61,993 nt of DNA from Arcobacter lacus (GCF_003063295.1 NZ_MUXF01000008.1:32718-94710); one strand, 5' to 3'; positions 28,951-37,926 are shown, numbered from the stretch's first letter. The notes: generated by a model not told the origin, from the letters alone. A program made the numbers and translations.

Positions 28951-30555
28951 ATGAAAATTTCAATTTTTAAAATAATTTTTCTTAATTTATTACTCCTATC
29001 ATCTTTATTTTCTTCAACATTTGAAGAAGATATAAAAGCTTTAGATACAAAAAGTTTCAATGAAAAAGAGAGTATTGTAAGTAATCTAGCTACAAATTAT
29101 AGTGAAGATGATAGATTGGTGTTACTTTTAACAAAAATGCTTGATGGAGATTTATACATCAAAAATGATGATAAAGATGTTTTGGTTTTAGTAAAAAAAG
29201 AGGCAAACTTTTTATTTACAAAATCTTTGATTAGTGGAAAAGATTTAGAATCTTTAAAAGAATCAAGTTTAGAAAAAGTAAAAACAAACAATAAATTAAG
29301 AAGTGTTATAAAAAGTCTTCTTGCACAGATTGACCTTTTTTCTTTAAATATTGACAAAAGATTAAGTTCAGCAAAAAATATTTTACAAAATGTTTCAAAA
29401 GACGAAGAAGAAATAATAAATAAAGCTTTATCAAAAGAGAAAGATAGTGATGTAAAAGAGATTTTATTTGAAGCTAAATATATCATAGAAGCAAAATATT
29501 ATACAGGTGAAACTCAACTAAATGCAGTAAAAAATTTAGGAAGTTTTATCTCTTCAAATTCACTTGCTACTTTAAAAGAGATTTCTCAATCAGATGAATC
29601 TAGTGAAGAGTTGAAAAAAGTTGCAAATAGTTCACTTGCAGATGTTGAAAATATTAGAACTTTATATTCATTTTTAGAAACGGCATTTTTTGGACTTTCT
29701 CAAGGAAGTGTTTTACTTTTAGCCGCAATTGGTTTAGCTATCACTTTTGGAGTTATGAAAGTAATAAATATGGCTCATGGTGAATTAATCATGATTGGAG
29801 CATATACAACATATACAATCCAACAGTTGATGCCAAATTTAATTGAGTATTCGATTATCATAGCAATTCCTGCTGCTTTTATTGTAAGTGCTTTAGTTGG
29901 TATTTTGATTGAAAGACTTGTAATTCGTCATCTTTATGGAAGACCACTTGAAACATTACTAGCTACTTTTGGGATTAGTTTGATTTTACAACAAGTAGTT
30001 AGAACTATTTTCTCACCTCTTAATCAAGAGGTGAAAACTCCATCTTGGATGAGTGGAGCTTTAGAGATAAATAGTGCCTTATCACTTACATATAATAGAC
30101 TTTATATCGTGATTTTTGCATTGGTTGTATTTTTAGCCGTTTTGTTTGTGATGAAAAAAACAAGTTTAGGTTTAAAAGTTCGAGCAGTTTCTCAAAACAG
30201 ACCAATTGCACGAGCAATGGGAATAAAATCTAGTTATATAGATGCAATAACTTTTGGAATAGGTTCTGGAATTGCAGGAGTTGCAGGAGTTGCTTTAAGT
30301 CAGTTAACAAATGTAGGACCAAATCTTGGACAAGCATATATCGTAGATAGTTTCATGGTTGTTGTTTTTGGTGGAGTTGGTAATTTATGGGGGACTTTAA
30401 TAGCAGCATTTTCACTTGGAGAAATAAATAAATTTATCGAACCATTTGCAGGTGCAGTTTTAGCAAAAGTTATTATATTGGTATTCATAATACTATTTAT
30501 TCAGAAAAAACCAAGAGGACTTTTCCCACAAAAGGGAAGAGATGTTGAGGAGTAG
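28951..30555 (+). CDS. urtB: Urea ABC transporter permease UrtB
   Basis: 534 aa. A signal-like hydrophobic start is followed by a long hydrophilic helical region to about residue 230, the N-terminal extension normal for UrtB. The LivH-type permease follows, with GLSQGSVLLLAAIGLAITFG, VINMAHGELIMIGAY and the cytoplasmic loop LKVRAVSQNRPIARAMG. It forms the membrane channel with UrtC. ATAGGA precedes the ATG. It is separated from urtC by 3 bp. Confidence 0.95.
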   Translation: MKISIFKIIFLNLLLLSSLFSSTFEEDIKALDTKSFNEKESIVSNLATNYSEDDRLVLLLTKMLDGDLYIKNDDKDVLVLVKKEANFLFTKSLISGKDLESLKESSLEKVKTNNKLRSVIKSLLAQIDLFSLNIDKRLSSAKNILQNVSKDEEEIINKALSKEKDSDVKEILFEAKYIIEAKYYTGETQLNAVKNLGSFISSNSLATLKEISQSDESSEELKKVANSSLADVENIRTLYSFLETAFFGLSQGSVLLLAAIGLAITFGVMKVINMAHGELIMIGAYTTYTIQQLMPNLIEYSIIIAIPAAFIVSALVGILIERLVIRHLYGRPLETLLATFGISLILQQVVRTIFSPLNQEVKTPSWMSGALEINSALSLTYNRLYIVIFALVVFLAVLFVMKKTSLGLKVRAVSQNRPIARAMGIKSSYIDAITFGIGSGIAGVAGVALSQLTNVGPNLGQAYIVDSFMVVVFGGVGNLWGTLIAAFSLGEINKFIEPFAGAVLAKVIILVFIILFIQKKPRGLFPQKGRDVEE

Positions 30556-30558
30556 AAG

Positions 30559-31665
30559 ATGAGAAAACAACCATTGATTTTAAAAGTTTTAGAAAATGAC
30601 AAAGGTGGAAGAATAGTATTATCTATCCTTGCTGTTGTAGTATTTGTAGTTTCATTTTGTAATTTAGTAATTCCAAGTGATTCTGTTTTTCACATATCTA
30701 CTTTTACAGTAACACTTCTTGGAAAGTATTTGGCTTTTGCACTTTTAGCTCTTGCTCTTGATTTAGTGTGGGGATATTTAGGAGTTTTAAGTTTAGGACA
30801 TGGAGCATTTTTTGCTCTTGGAGGTTACGCTTGGGCTATGTATCTTATGCGTCAAATTGGAGATAGAGGCATTTATGGAAATCCAGATTTACCAGACTTT
30901 ATGGTATTTATGAATCTAAAAGAGTTACCTTGGTTTTGGTTAGGATTTGATAATCCATTATTTGCTTTTTTGATGGTGATGTTTGTTCCTGCTTTTTTAG
31001 CTTTTATTTTTGGATGGTTTGCTTTTAAAAGTAGGGTTACAGGAGTTTATCTTTCTATTATCACTCAAGCTTTAACTTATGCACTTATGTTAGCTTTTTT
31101 TAGAAATGATATGGGATTTGGTGGAAACAATGGTTTGACAGATTTTAAAGATATTTTAGGATTTGATTTATCAGCTGATACCACTAGAGTAGGGTTATTA
31201 ATCATCACATTTATAGCTTTGGCTTTGGGATATTTGATTTGTAGATTTATAATTAATTCTAGGCTTGGAAGAGTTGTAATATCTATACGAGATGCTGAAA
31301 GTAGAGTTAGATTTTTAGGCTATCGAGTTGAACAATATAAACTTTTTATCTTTGTTGTATCAGCAGTTTTAGCAGGAATTGCAGGAGCACTTTATGTACC
31401 ACAAGTTGGAATCATAAATCCTGGAGTTTTCTCACCTCTATTTTCTATTGAGCTTGTTATTTGGGTAGCAATTGGAGGTCGTGGAACACTTTATGGTGCA
31501 ATAATTGGAGCAATAGTTGTAAGTTTAGCTAGTTCTTATTTTACATCTGCCCTTCCAGAAGTTTGGTTATATGCTTTGGGAGCTTTATTTGTAATTGTTA
31601 CTTTATATCTTCCAAAAGGTGTAGTTGGAATATTTTCAACATTGAAATCAAAAGTAAAGGCTTAA
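30559..31665 (+). CDS. urtC: Urea ABC transporter permease UrtC
   Basis: 368 aa LivM-type permease with about nine hydrophobic segments. Conserved parts are ALALDLVWGYLGVLSLGHGA and the loop GRVVISIRDAESRVRFLGYR. It pairs with UrtB. The start is ATG 30559, three bases after the urtB stop, with GAGGAG inside the end of urtB. The stop is followed at once by urtD. Confidence 0.95.
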   Translation: MRKQPLILKVLENDKGGRIVLSILAVVVFVVSFCNLVIPSDSVFHISTFTVTLLGKYLAFALLALALDLVWGYLGVLSLGHGAFFALGGYAWAMYLMRQIGDRGIYGNPDLPDFMVFMNLKELPWFWLGFDNPLFAFLMVMFVPAFLAFIFGWFAFKSRVTGVYLSIITQALTYALMLAFFRNDMGFGGNNGLTDFKDILGFDLSADTTRVGLLIITFIALALGYLICRFIINSRLGRVVISIRDAESRVRFLGYRVEQYKLFIFVVSAVLAGIAGALYVPQVGIINPGVFSPLFSIELVIWVAIGGRGTLYGAIIGAIVVSLASSYFTSALPEVWLYALGALFVIVTLYLPKGVVGIFSTLKSKVKA

Positions 31666-31666
31666 A

Positions 31667-32455
31667 ATGAAACCATTAGAATTAAAAAATGAAGATAATA
31701 TTGGCGATTTAAGAATAGGAAGTAGGATTTTACTCGTTGATGGAGTTAGTGTTAGTTTTGATGGATTTAAAGCTTTGAATAATCTTAGTTTTTCTATAAA
31801 TTATGGAGAGCTAAGATGTATTATTGGAGCAAATGGAGCTGGAAAATCAACTATGATGGATGTAGTAACTGGAAAAACAAAACCTGATAGTGGAGAAGTT
31901 ATTTTTGGGCAAGCTGTAAATTTACTCTCAATGGATGAACCAAGTATTGCACAAATAGGAATAGGAAGAAAGTTTCAAAAACCAACTGTTTTTGCCAATC
32001 ATACAGTTTTTGAAAATCTTGAACTTGCAATGAAAGATGATAAAAGATTTTTCAAAACACTTTTTTCAAGACTTAGTTCAACACAAAAAGATAAAATCGA
32101 AGAGACTATGAAACTAATAGGTCTAAAAGAGTTATATAACAGCCAAGCTGGAATCTTATCTCACGGACAAAAACAGTGGTTAGAAATCGGAATGTTAATC
32201 ATGCAAGAACCAAAACTTTTACTTGTAGATGAACCAGTTGCTGGTATGACACCACAAGAAGTGGAAAAAACAGCAGAGATTTTGACAACTCTATCAAAAG
32301 AAAATGCTGTAGTTGTAGTTGAGCATGATATGGAGTTTATAAGAAGTATTGCAAAAAAAGTAACAGTTTTGCATGAGGGTTCTGTACTTGCAGAAGGTAG
32401 TATGGATGCTATACAAAATAATGAACAAGTAAGACGAGTGTACCTTGGTGAATGA
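31667..32455 (+). CDS. urtD: Urea ABC transporter ATPase UrtD
   Basis: 262 aa LivG-type ATPase. Walker A GANGAGKST is at about residue 57, the signature is LSHGQKQWLEIG (S-H-G-Q, the usual UrtD variant of LSGGQ), Walker B is LLLVDEPVAGM, and the switch His is in VVVVEHDMEFI. It energises urea import with UrtE. The structured leader of urtE begins 6 bp past the stop. Confidence 0.95.
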   Translation: MKPLELKNEDNIGDLRIGSRILLVDGVSVSFDGFKALNNLSFSINYGELRCIIGANGAGKSTMMDVVTGKTKPDSGEVIFGQAVNLLSMDEPSIAQIGIGRKFQKPTVFANHTVFENLELAMKDDKRFFKTLFSRLSSTQKDKIEETMKLIGLKELYNSQAGILSHGQKQWLEIGMLIMQEPKLLLVDEPVAGMTPQEVEKTAEILTTLSKENAVVVVEHDMEFIRSIAKKVTVLHEGSVLAEGSMDAIQNNEQVRRVYLGE

Positions 32456-32461
32456 TTTTAA

Positions 32462-32575
32462 GGCAAATTAATTTGCCTCTTTAGGGTTTGTTTACTTTTA
32501 ACAATTTTTCATAAATTGTGTTAAAAAGTGTAAAAAATGGTAAGGTCCCTTTTAGATTGGGACAATTTAAAAGGA
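32462..32575 (+). promoter_or_regulatory. Three-hairpin leader element A, before urtE
   Basis: P1: GGCAAAT (32462-32468) with ATTTGCC (32471-32477). A conserved CTTTAGG follows. P2: a long imperfect stem starting ACTTTT at 32494 and closing at AAAAAGT (32523-32529). P3: GTCCC (32545-32549) with GGGAC (32559-32563). It ends in ATTTAAAAGGA, the ribosome-binding site of urtE. The same parts in the same order precede ureAB (element B), with paired base changes in P1 and P3. Confidence 0.6.
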
Positions 32576-32583
32576 AAATAGTG

Positions 32584-33279
32584 ATGTTAAAAATAGAAAA
32601 AGTAAATCAATATTATGGACAAAGTCACACTCTTTGGGATTTAAATTTAGAGTTTAAAAAGGGTTGTTGTACTTGTGTTATGGGAAGAAACGGAGTTGGG
32701 AAAACAACTTTGAGTAAAGTTATCATGGGTTTACTTCCTATACGTGATGGAGGATTAATCTATAATGACCAAGATATCTCAAAACTTCCAGACCACAAAC
32801 GAGCAAGTATTGCAATAGGTTATGTTCCACAAGGAAGAGAGATATTTTCTCAACTAACAGTTTTGGAAAATCTTCAAATAGGAGTTATGTCAAATAGACA
32901 TAAAATCAAAAAAGTTCCTAGTAAAATCTATGATCTGTTTCCAGTTTTAAAAGATATGCAAAAAAGAAAAGGTGGAGATTTGAGTGGAGGGCAACAACAA
33001 CAACTTGCAATCGCAAGAGCTTTATGTATAGATCCAGAGTTTTTAATACTAGACGAACCAAGTGAAGGAATCCAACCAAATATTGTGGCGCAAATAGGAC
33101 AAGTTATTGATTATCTTACAAAAGAAGAGCAAATAACTGTTATGTTGGTTGAACAAAAACTTCCATTTGCAAGACGTCATGGAGATGATTTTTATGTACT
33201 TGATAGGGGAAGTGTGGTTGCAAGTGGTGAAATAGGGCAACTTAGTGATGAGATTATTAAGAAGTATATGTCGGTTTAA
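32584..33279 (+). CDS. urtE: Urea ABC transporter ATPase UrtE
   Basis: 231 aa LivF-type ATPase. It starts MLKIEKVNQYYGQSHTLWD. Walker A is GRNGVGKTT, the signature LSGGQQQQLAIARAL, and Walker B FLILDEPSEGIQP, the last being typical of UrtE. The frame is open upstream to an ATG at 32518, but that stretch lies inside the conserved leader. ATG 32584 has AAGGA 8 nt upstream, and GTG 32581 is also possible. The 128-bp gap from urtD is filled by leader element A, so this subunit may be controlled separately from urtABCD. Confidence 0.94.
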   Translation: MLKIEKVNQYYGQSHTLWDLNLEFKKGCCTCVMGRNGVGKTTLSKVIMGLLPIRDGGLIYNDQDISKLPDHKRASIAIGYVPQGREIFSQLTVLENLQIGVMSNRHKIKKVPSKIYDLFPVLKDMQKRKGGDLSGGQQQQLAIARALCIDPEFLILDEPSEGIQPNIVAQIGQVIDYLTKEEQITVMLVEQKLPFARRHGDDFYVLDRGSVVASGEIGQLSDEIIKKYMSV

Positions 33280-33297
33280 AGAATATAAATTTTTGCT

Positions 33298-33342
33298 TTT
33301 ATTGATGATAAATTTAATAAAGTTTAAATTATCATCAATAAA
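33298..33342. terminator. Terminator between urtE and the RelA/SpoT-domain gene
   Basis: TTTATTGATGATAA (33298-33311) pairs with TTATCATCAATAAA (33329-33342) across a 17-nt loop, with further partial pairing inside. It lies between convergent genes and is AT-rich on both sides, so it can serve both directions. Confidence 0.7.
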
Positions 33343-33358
33343 TTATTAAAAATTCTAA

Positions 33359-34444
33359 TTATTTGATTGAATCATATATTTCTTGAATAGATTCTAAAAA
33401 ATCTAAATCATTGCTATGAAAATTATGAATATAGCTTTCTTGCAGTTTTTTATTATCTAATTCTAATAGTAATATATATGATAAATAAAAATATGTGATT
33501 CCTTTTGGAAATGAATTTTCATCTTCTATTTCTTCTATTTCTTCTATTTCTTCTAAATAGTGGAAAAACTTAGTAGTGAATTTTTCTATGATAGATTTTT
33601 TCGTAATTAATAAATTATTTAATTCTTCAATGGTTTTTATATTAAAATAAGATAATCTATCTAAATACCTAGATAAAGAATTTAAATCAATTTTTGTATT
33701 TAAAAATGCTCGACCATCAGCATTTACAATATAGTTATCTAATTCAATCACTATTGGATTTTCTACAAAGAGCTGTAAACTATTTAAGTTTAAGTCCGTT
33801 TTAAGTAATTCATTTTTATCATTTCCAATTTTATTTTCATAAGATTCAATTGCTTTTTTTATTTCACAGAAATTTTCATCAGCAGTTTCAAGTAATCCGG
33901 CAATTCTTGAAAATTTTCTTCTTAATTCTTTTGGAATCCCTAATGAACTTTTATATCCTATGTCATGTTCTATTTCTGCCCAAGCATGTTGTAAGATACT
34001 TCGTATTTGTATTTCAAATTTTATATCTTTGTATTTTTTATATTCTGGTAATAATAATCTTCTTTCAGAAATTTTGCATATTAAATGATAGGATAAATAT
34101 CCAAATTTATCGGATTCTAACATAGATTTCTTATTTATTGAGTTTTCTTCATCAATATCAAATTCTTTTTTTATAATAGTTACTATTTTTTCTACATCAT
34201 CTTCAAAATATGAAATTATACGACAACCAACAACATCAGTAATATCATCAATAATTGAGTATTTTCCTGCCTTAGTATCTATCTTCTTTTCAAGACTATT
34301 TTTTTCTTTTACACGACTATATATGTAATGATAATTTACTTCATCAAGAAGTAACTCTTTTATTAAAACAACTAGCTTGTTTTTTAGATTATTATATAAC
34401 TTCTTATTTTCATTGTATTTATTCAGAATGTTTACTTTACTCAC
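33359..34444 (-). CDS. RelA/SpoT-domain protein (putative alarmone synthetase)
   Basis: 361 aa. The synthetase-type nucleotidyltransferase domain is at about 20-200. Visible parts are IIDDITDVVGCRIISYFEDD, DKFGYLSYHLIC (the guanine-stacking GY-S-H region) and EIQIRSILQHAWAEIEHDIG. There is no HD hydrolase domain. The C-terminal 150 residues are helical and unrecognised, with an EEIEEIEEIE run. It could make (p)ppGpp or act on other nucleotides like the toxic or defence small synthetases. No antitoxin gene is adjacent. It is oriented against the flanking urea genes and splits urt from ure, so it looks like an insertion. Confidence 0.8.
   Translation of the reverse strand: MSKVNILNKYNENKKLYNNLKNKLVVLIKELLLDEVNYHYIYSRVKEKNSLEKKIDTKAGKYSIIDDITDVVGCRIISYFEDDVEKIVTIIKKEFDIDEENSINKKSMLESDKFGYLSYHLICKISERRLLLPEYKKYKDIKFEIQIRSILQHAWAEIEHDIGYKSSLGIPKELRRKFSRIAGLLETADENFCEIKKAIESYENKIGNDKNELLKTDLNLNSLQLFVENPIVIELDNYIVNADGRAFLNTKIDLNSLSRYLDRLSYFNIKTIEELNNLLITKKSIIEKFTTKFFHYLEEIEEIEEIEDENSFPKGITYFYLSYILLLELDNKKLQESYIHNFHSNDLDFLESIQEIYDSIK
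33522..33555. repeat. 9-bp tandem repeat inside the RelA/SpoT-domain gene
   Basis: TCTTCTATT is repeated three times and then partially (33522-33530, 33531-33539, 33540-33548, 33549-33555). On the coding strand it gives Glu-Glu-Ile repeats. Unit changes keep the frame, so copy-number variation would alter linker length only. Confidence 0.8.
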
Positions 34445-34549
34445 TTATTTTTTCCCATTATTTTAAATATATCTTAAAATATTCTATATTAATAACTCTA
34501 AATAAGTTATAAAATAATAATAAATTTATTTTTATGTAAAAAATAAAAG

Positions 34550-34601
34550 TGTTGCTTTAGTGTTGTTTTTTCAAAATCCAACAAACAAAATCTATATAAT
34601 A
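34550..34601. promoter_or_regulatory. 11-bp-period direct repeat and -10 between RelA-like gene and ureD
   Basis: GTGTTG lies at 34550-34555 and 34561-34566 (CTTTA between), the reverse complement of the repeat before urtA. TATAAT at 34596-34601 is a likely -10 for ureD. Read on the minus strand, the repeat and the following T-rich stretch match the urtA promoter over about 30 bp, so it may instead or also serve the RelA/SpoT-domain gene. The direction is unresolved. Confidence 0.55.
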
Positions 34602-34680
34602 TTTATACAGGTGAAAAAAAAGTAATCTATTTTTTTTTGATAGAATATTTATAGATTTAAGAACGATTTTTAGGATAAAA

Positions 34681-35433
34681 ATGAGTATAAAGTTTAGTTT
34701 TAAAGATGAGGTTTTTTCTTTAGAAAAATTACAACTTCCTTCAAGAAATTATTATTTTAACGATAATGAAAACTATATAAAGTTATTAAATATAGGTGAA
34801 GGGATTTTTCCCAAAGATAAAATAAGAATATCTTTAAGCCTTGATAATTCAAACTTAATCCTTACAACTGAATCAGCCACAAAAATATATCCTAGCAAAA
34901 AAGAGTTTGGAATTCAAAAAATAGATATTATTTTAGAAAACAACTCAAATTTAGAGTTTATAAATGATGAGTTGATTTTGTACAAAGATTCACGTTATAT
35001 TCAGTTTTTTAATCTAAAAAGCGATGAAAATTCAACTTTTTTTTATACAGATATTTTAAGTCGTGGAAGAAGTTTTGAGAATTTTGATTTTTCAAATATG
35101 CTTATAAAAAACTCATTTTTTTGTGAAAAAAGTATTGAGTATATGGAAAAATTTGATGTAAAAGGTTATGAACTAAAAGATTATATCAGTAGAAAAAGCA
35201 GTAGCAATTTTATTTTTGCAAAGATTTATATAAAAACAAAAAACAATGAAGAGTTTTTAAATAGGATTTATTTGGAAAAGTTTGAGAGTTTTACATACAC
35301 TAAAAATAAAAAAATCATTCTTGGAGTAATCAGTTCAAATAATATGTTTGAGTTAAAAAATCAAATTTTTAATATTTGGAAACTTTATAGAAAAGAGTTA
35401 AATAAAAGTAAATTTAATTTAGGTAAACAGTAG
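34681..35433 (+). CDS. ureD: Urease accessory protein UreD (UreH)
   Basis: 250 aa scaffold protein that, with UreF and UreG, delivers nickel to apo-urease. It is a divergent, beta-rich family recognised here by LILTTESATKIYPSKKE (the usual L.TQ..TK.Y region), DSRYIQFFNLKSDENSTFFY and TDILSRGRSFENFDF (the D...GR....F region). AGGA lies 5 nt before the ATG. It comes first, ahead of ureAB, as in Arcobacter urease clusters. The last base of its TAG begins hairpin P1 of leader element B. Confidence 0.88.
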   Translation: MSIKFSFKDEVFSLEKLQLPSRNYYFNDNENYIKLLNIGEGIFPKDKIRISLSLDNSNLILTTESATKIYPSKKEFGIQKIDIILENNSNLEFINDELILYKDSRYIQFFNLKSDENSTFFYTDILSRGRSFENFDFSNMLIKNSFFCEKSIEYMEKFDVKGYELKDYISRKSSSNFIFAKIYIKTKNNEEFLNRIYLEKFESFTYTKNKKIILGVISSNNMFELKNQIFNIWKLYRKELNKSKFNLGKQ

Positions 35434-35531
35434 GCTTTTTTCTAAAAGCCCTTTAGGTTTTTGTTTACTTTTTTAGAAAAAGTAGTTATTTATGAGTAGG
35501 TTCCCTTTTTAATGGGAATCATTTAAAAGGA
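35433..35531 (+). promoter_or_regulatory. Three-hairpin leader element B, before ureAB
   Basis: P1: GGCTTTT (35433-35439) with AAAAGCC (35444-35450), then CTTTAGG. P2: ACTTTTT (35467-35473) with AAAAAGT (35477-35483). P3: TTCCC (35501-35505) with GGGAA (35514-35518), extendable by a GU and a GC pair. It ends in ATTTAAAAGGA, the ureAB ribosome-binding site. Compared with element A before urtE, three P1 pairs switch A:T to T:A and one P3 pair switches G:C to T:A, preserving the stems. Confidence 0.6.
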
Positions 35532-35537
35532 GAAAAG

Positions 35538-36215
35538 ATGTTTTTAACAAATCGTGAACAAGAAAAGTTATTGATTTATACAGCTTCAAAATTAGCCTTA
35601 GAGCGAAAAAACAGAGGTTTAAAACTAAACTATCCAGAAGCTGTGGCAATTATTAGTTCATATATTATTGAAGGTGCAAGAGATGGGAAAAGTGTTGCAC
35701 AACTTATGGTTGATGCTACAAAAGTTTTAAAAGAGGATGATGTTTTAGAGGGTGTTGCATCAATGATGTATATGGTTCAAGTTGAGGCGACATTTGAAGA
35801 TGGAACAAAGTTAGTTACAGTTCATAATCCAATTCCTTATGATAAAAACAAATTAATCCCTGGAGAATATCTTGTAGATAAAGGAGAGATAGAACTAAAC
35901 TCTTCAAAAGATATTATTACAATAGAGATAGAAAATAAAGGTGATAGACCAGTTCAAGTGGGTTCTCACTATCATTTTTTTGAGGTAAATAAAGAGCTTA
36001 GTTTTGAAAGAGCCAAAGCTTATGGAAAAAGAATCGATATTCCAGCTGGAACATCTGTAAGATTTGAACCTGGAAGTAAAAAGAGTGTAAACTTGATAGA
36101 TTTTGCAGGACGTAGATATATGAGTGGATTTAATGGTTTGGTTGAGGGCTTTTTAGACGATGAGACTACAAAAGCAAAAGCTATGGAAAATCTTTCAAAG
36201 TTTTTAGGAGAATAG
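35538..36215 (+). CDS. ureAB: Urease, fused gamma-beta subunit
   Basis: 225 aa. The first 100 residues are the gamma subunit ([40 protein letters not shown]). From about 110 the beta subunit follows ([48 protein letters not shown]). The fusion is like Helicobacter UreA. It assembles with UreC into the nickel urease that makes ammonia and CO2 from urea in the cytosol. AAAAGGAG precedes the ATG by a few bases. One base separates its stop from ureC. Confidence 0.97.
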   Translation: MFLTNREQEKLLIYTASKLALERKNRGLKLNYPEAVAIISSYIIEGARDGKSVAQLMVDATKVLKEDDVLEGVASMMYMVQVEATFEDGTKLVTVHNPIPYDKNKLIPGEYLVDKGEIELNSSKDIITIEIENKGDRPVQVGSHYHFFEVNKELSFERAKAYGKRIDIPAGTSVRFEPGSKKSVNLIDFAGRRYMSGFNGLVEGFLDDETTKAKAMENLSKFLGE

Positions 36216-36216
36216 T

Positions 36217-37917
36217 ATGAAAATATCAAAAGAAAAATATGCTTCTATGTATGGACCAACTGTTGGTGATAGATTTAGACTGGCTGATACAACACTTATT
36301 GCTAAAATAGAAAAAGATTATACTATTTATGGTGAAGAGAGTAAGTTTGGTGGTGGAAAAACTGTACGTGATGGTATGGCTCAAAGTCCAACGGCTGTAG
36401 ATGTTGCTGATTTGATTATTACAAATGCGATTATTATTGATTATACGGGAATTTATAAAGCTGATATTGGAATCAAAGATGGAAAAATCTTAGCTATTGG
36501 AAAATCAGGAAATCCAAATCTTTGTGATGATATTACAGATGGTTTAGAAATTGGAGCAAATACTGAAATTCTTTCAGCTGAGGGAAAAATCATAACTGCT
36601 GGTGGAATAGATACACATATTCACTTTATAAGTCCAGGTCAAATAAACGAGGCCTTAAGTAGTGGTGTAACTACTATGATAGGTGGAGGAACTGGACCAA
36701 ATACTGGAACAAATGCCACAACTTGTACTCCAGGAGAGTGGAATATCAGTAAAATGATACAAAGTGTTGATGATTTACCTTTAAATTTTGGATTTATGGG
36801 AAAAGGAAATAGTTCATCATATGAAGCTTTAAAAGTGCAAATAGAAGCTGGAGCAATGGGATTAAAACTTCATGAAGATTGGGGAAGTACACCAAACGCT
36901 ATTGATACTTGTTTAAGTGTTGCAGATGATTTTGATGTACAAGTTGCGATTCATACAGATACTCTTAATGAATCAGGATTTGTTGAAGCAACAGTTGGGG
37001 CATTTAAAAATAGAACAATACATACTTTCCATAGTGAGGGAGCAGGTGGTGGGCATGCACCTGATATTATGAAAGTGGCAGGCTTAGCAAATGTACTTCC
37101 ATCAAGTACAAATCCAACTTTACCATATACAAAAAATACAATAGAAGAGCATCTTGATATGCTTATGGTTTGTCACCATTTAAGCCCAAAAATTCCTGAA
37201 GATGTTAGTTTTGCAGAATCAAGAATTAGAGGAAAAACAATTGCTGCTGAAGATGTGTTACATGATTTAGGAGCTATTTCAATCACAAGTAGCGATTCAC
37301 AAGCTATGGGAAGAGTTGGAGAAGTAATCATACGAACTTGGCAAGTTGCAGACTCAATGAAACAACAAAGAGGAACACTTGAAGGTGATGATGAAAAATG
37401 TGATAATAATAGAATCAAAAGATATATTGCAAAATATACAATAAATCCTGCGATTGCTTCTGGAATTGATGAATATGTTGGAAGTGTTGAAGTTGGGAAA
37501 ATGGCAGATTTAGTTTTATGGAATAGGGCATTTTTTGGAGTAAAACCTGAAATTATCATAAAAGGTGGATTTATTGCTCTTGCTATGATGGGTGATAGTA
37601 ATGCTTCAATTCCTACACCTGAACCAAATATGTATAGACCTATGTTTGGAAGTCTTGGACGTGCAAGTAGTAAAACAAGTGCAATTTTTACTTCAAAAGT
37701 AGCTAGTTCAAATTTAAAAGATAAACTAGGAATTTCAAAAGAGGTATTACCAGTAAAAAATGTTAGAAATATTGGTAAAGCTGATATGAAACTAAATGAT
37801 TTTATAGGTGATATTGAAATAGATAGTGAAACATATGATGTAAAAATCAATGGAGAGCTAATAGAATCAAATTATGTTGAAAAAGTGCCAATGGCAAGAC
37901 GATATTTTATGTTTTAG
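36217..37917 (+). CDS. ureC: Urease alpha (catalytic) subunit
   Basis: 566 aa, the full family length. All active-site parts are visible: H134 and H136 ([11 protein letters not shown]), the carbamylated Lys near 217 ([12 protein letters not shown]), a His in [10 protein letters not shown], the Ni-ligand region [14 protein letters not shown], the flap His in MVCHHLSP and the Asp of [10 protein letters not shown]. It ends MARRYFMF, as usual. It is equivalent to Helicobacter UreB. It is tightly linked to ureAB (1 bp) and ureE (9 bp). Nothing suggests loss of function. Confidence 0.98.
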   Translation: MKISKEKYASMYGPTVGDRFRLADTTLIAKIEKDYTIYGEESKFGGGKTVRDGMAQSPTAVDVADLIITNAIIIDYTGIYKADIGIKDGKILAIGKSGNPNLCDDITDGLEIGANTEILSAEGKIITAGGIDTHIHFISPGQINEALSSGVTTMIGGGTGPNTGTNATTCTPGEWNISKMIQSVDDLPLNFGFMGKGNSSSYEALKVQIEAGAMGLKLHEDWGSTPNAIDTCLSVADDFDVQVAIHTDTLNESGFVEATVGAFKNRTIHTFHSEGAGGGHAPDIMKVAGLANVLPSSTNPTLPYTKNTIEEHLDMLMVCHHLSPKIPEDVSFAESRIRGKTIAAEDVLHDLGAISITSSDSQAMGRVGEVIIRTWQVADSMKQQRGTLEGDDEKCDNNRIKRYIAKYTINPAIASGIDEYVGSVEVGKMADLVLWNRAFFGVKPEIIIKGGFIALAMMGDSNASIPTPEPNMYRPMFGSLGRASSKTSAIFTSKVASSNLKDKLGISKEVLPVKNVRNIGKADMKLNDFIGDIEIDSETYDVKINGELIESNYVEKVPMARRYFMF

Positions 37918-37926
37918 GAAAAAAAA

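Noticed and set aside
32462-32575. Leader element as a guanidine (ykkC/mini-ykkC) riboswitch linked to urea metabolism
   Set aside because: No ACGR-type loops or ykkC consensus are visible, and the stems do not match that architecture.
32518-32583. N-terminal extension of urtE from an upstream ATG
   Set aside because: It lies inside the conserved hairpin leader and would translate through it. ATG 32584 has the proper ribosome-binding site and family start.
34550-34601. NikR-type nickel operator before ureD
   Set aside because: The repeat is direct with an 11-bp period, not the spaced inverted TATTATTA-like dyad of NikR sites.
37173-37850. 225-codon minus-strand ORF inside ureC
   Set aside because: It is fully within the conserved urease alpha gene in an opposite frame and shows no domain. 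A codon-bias shadow.
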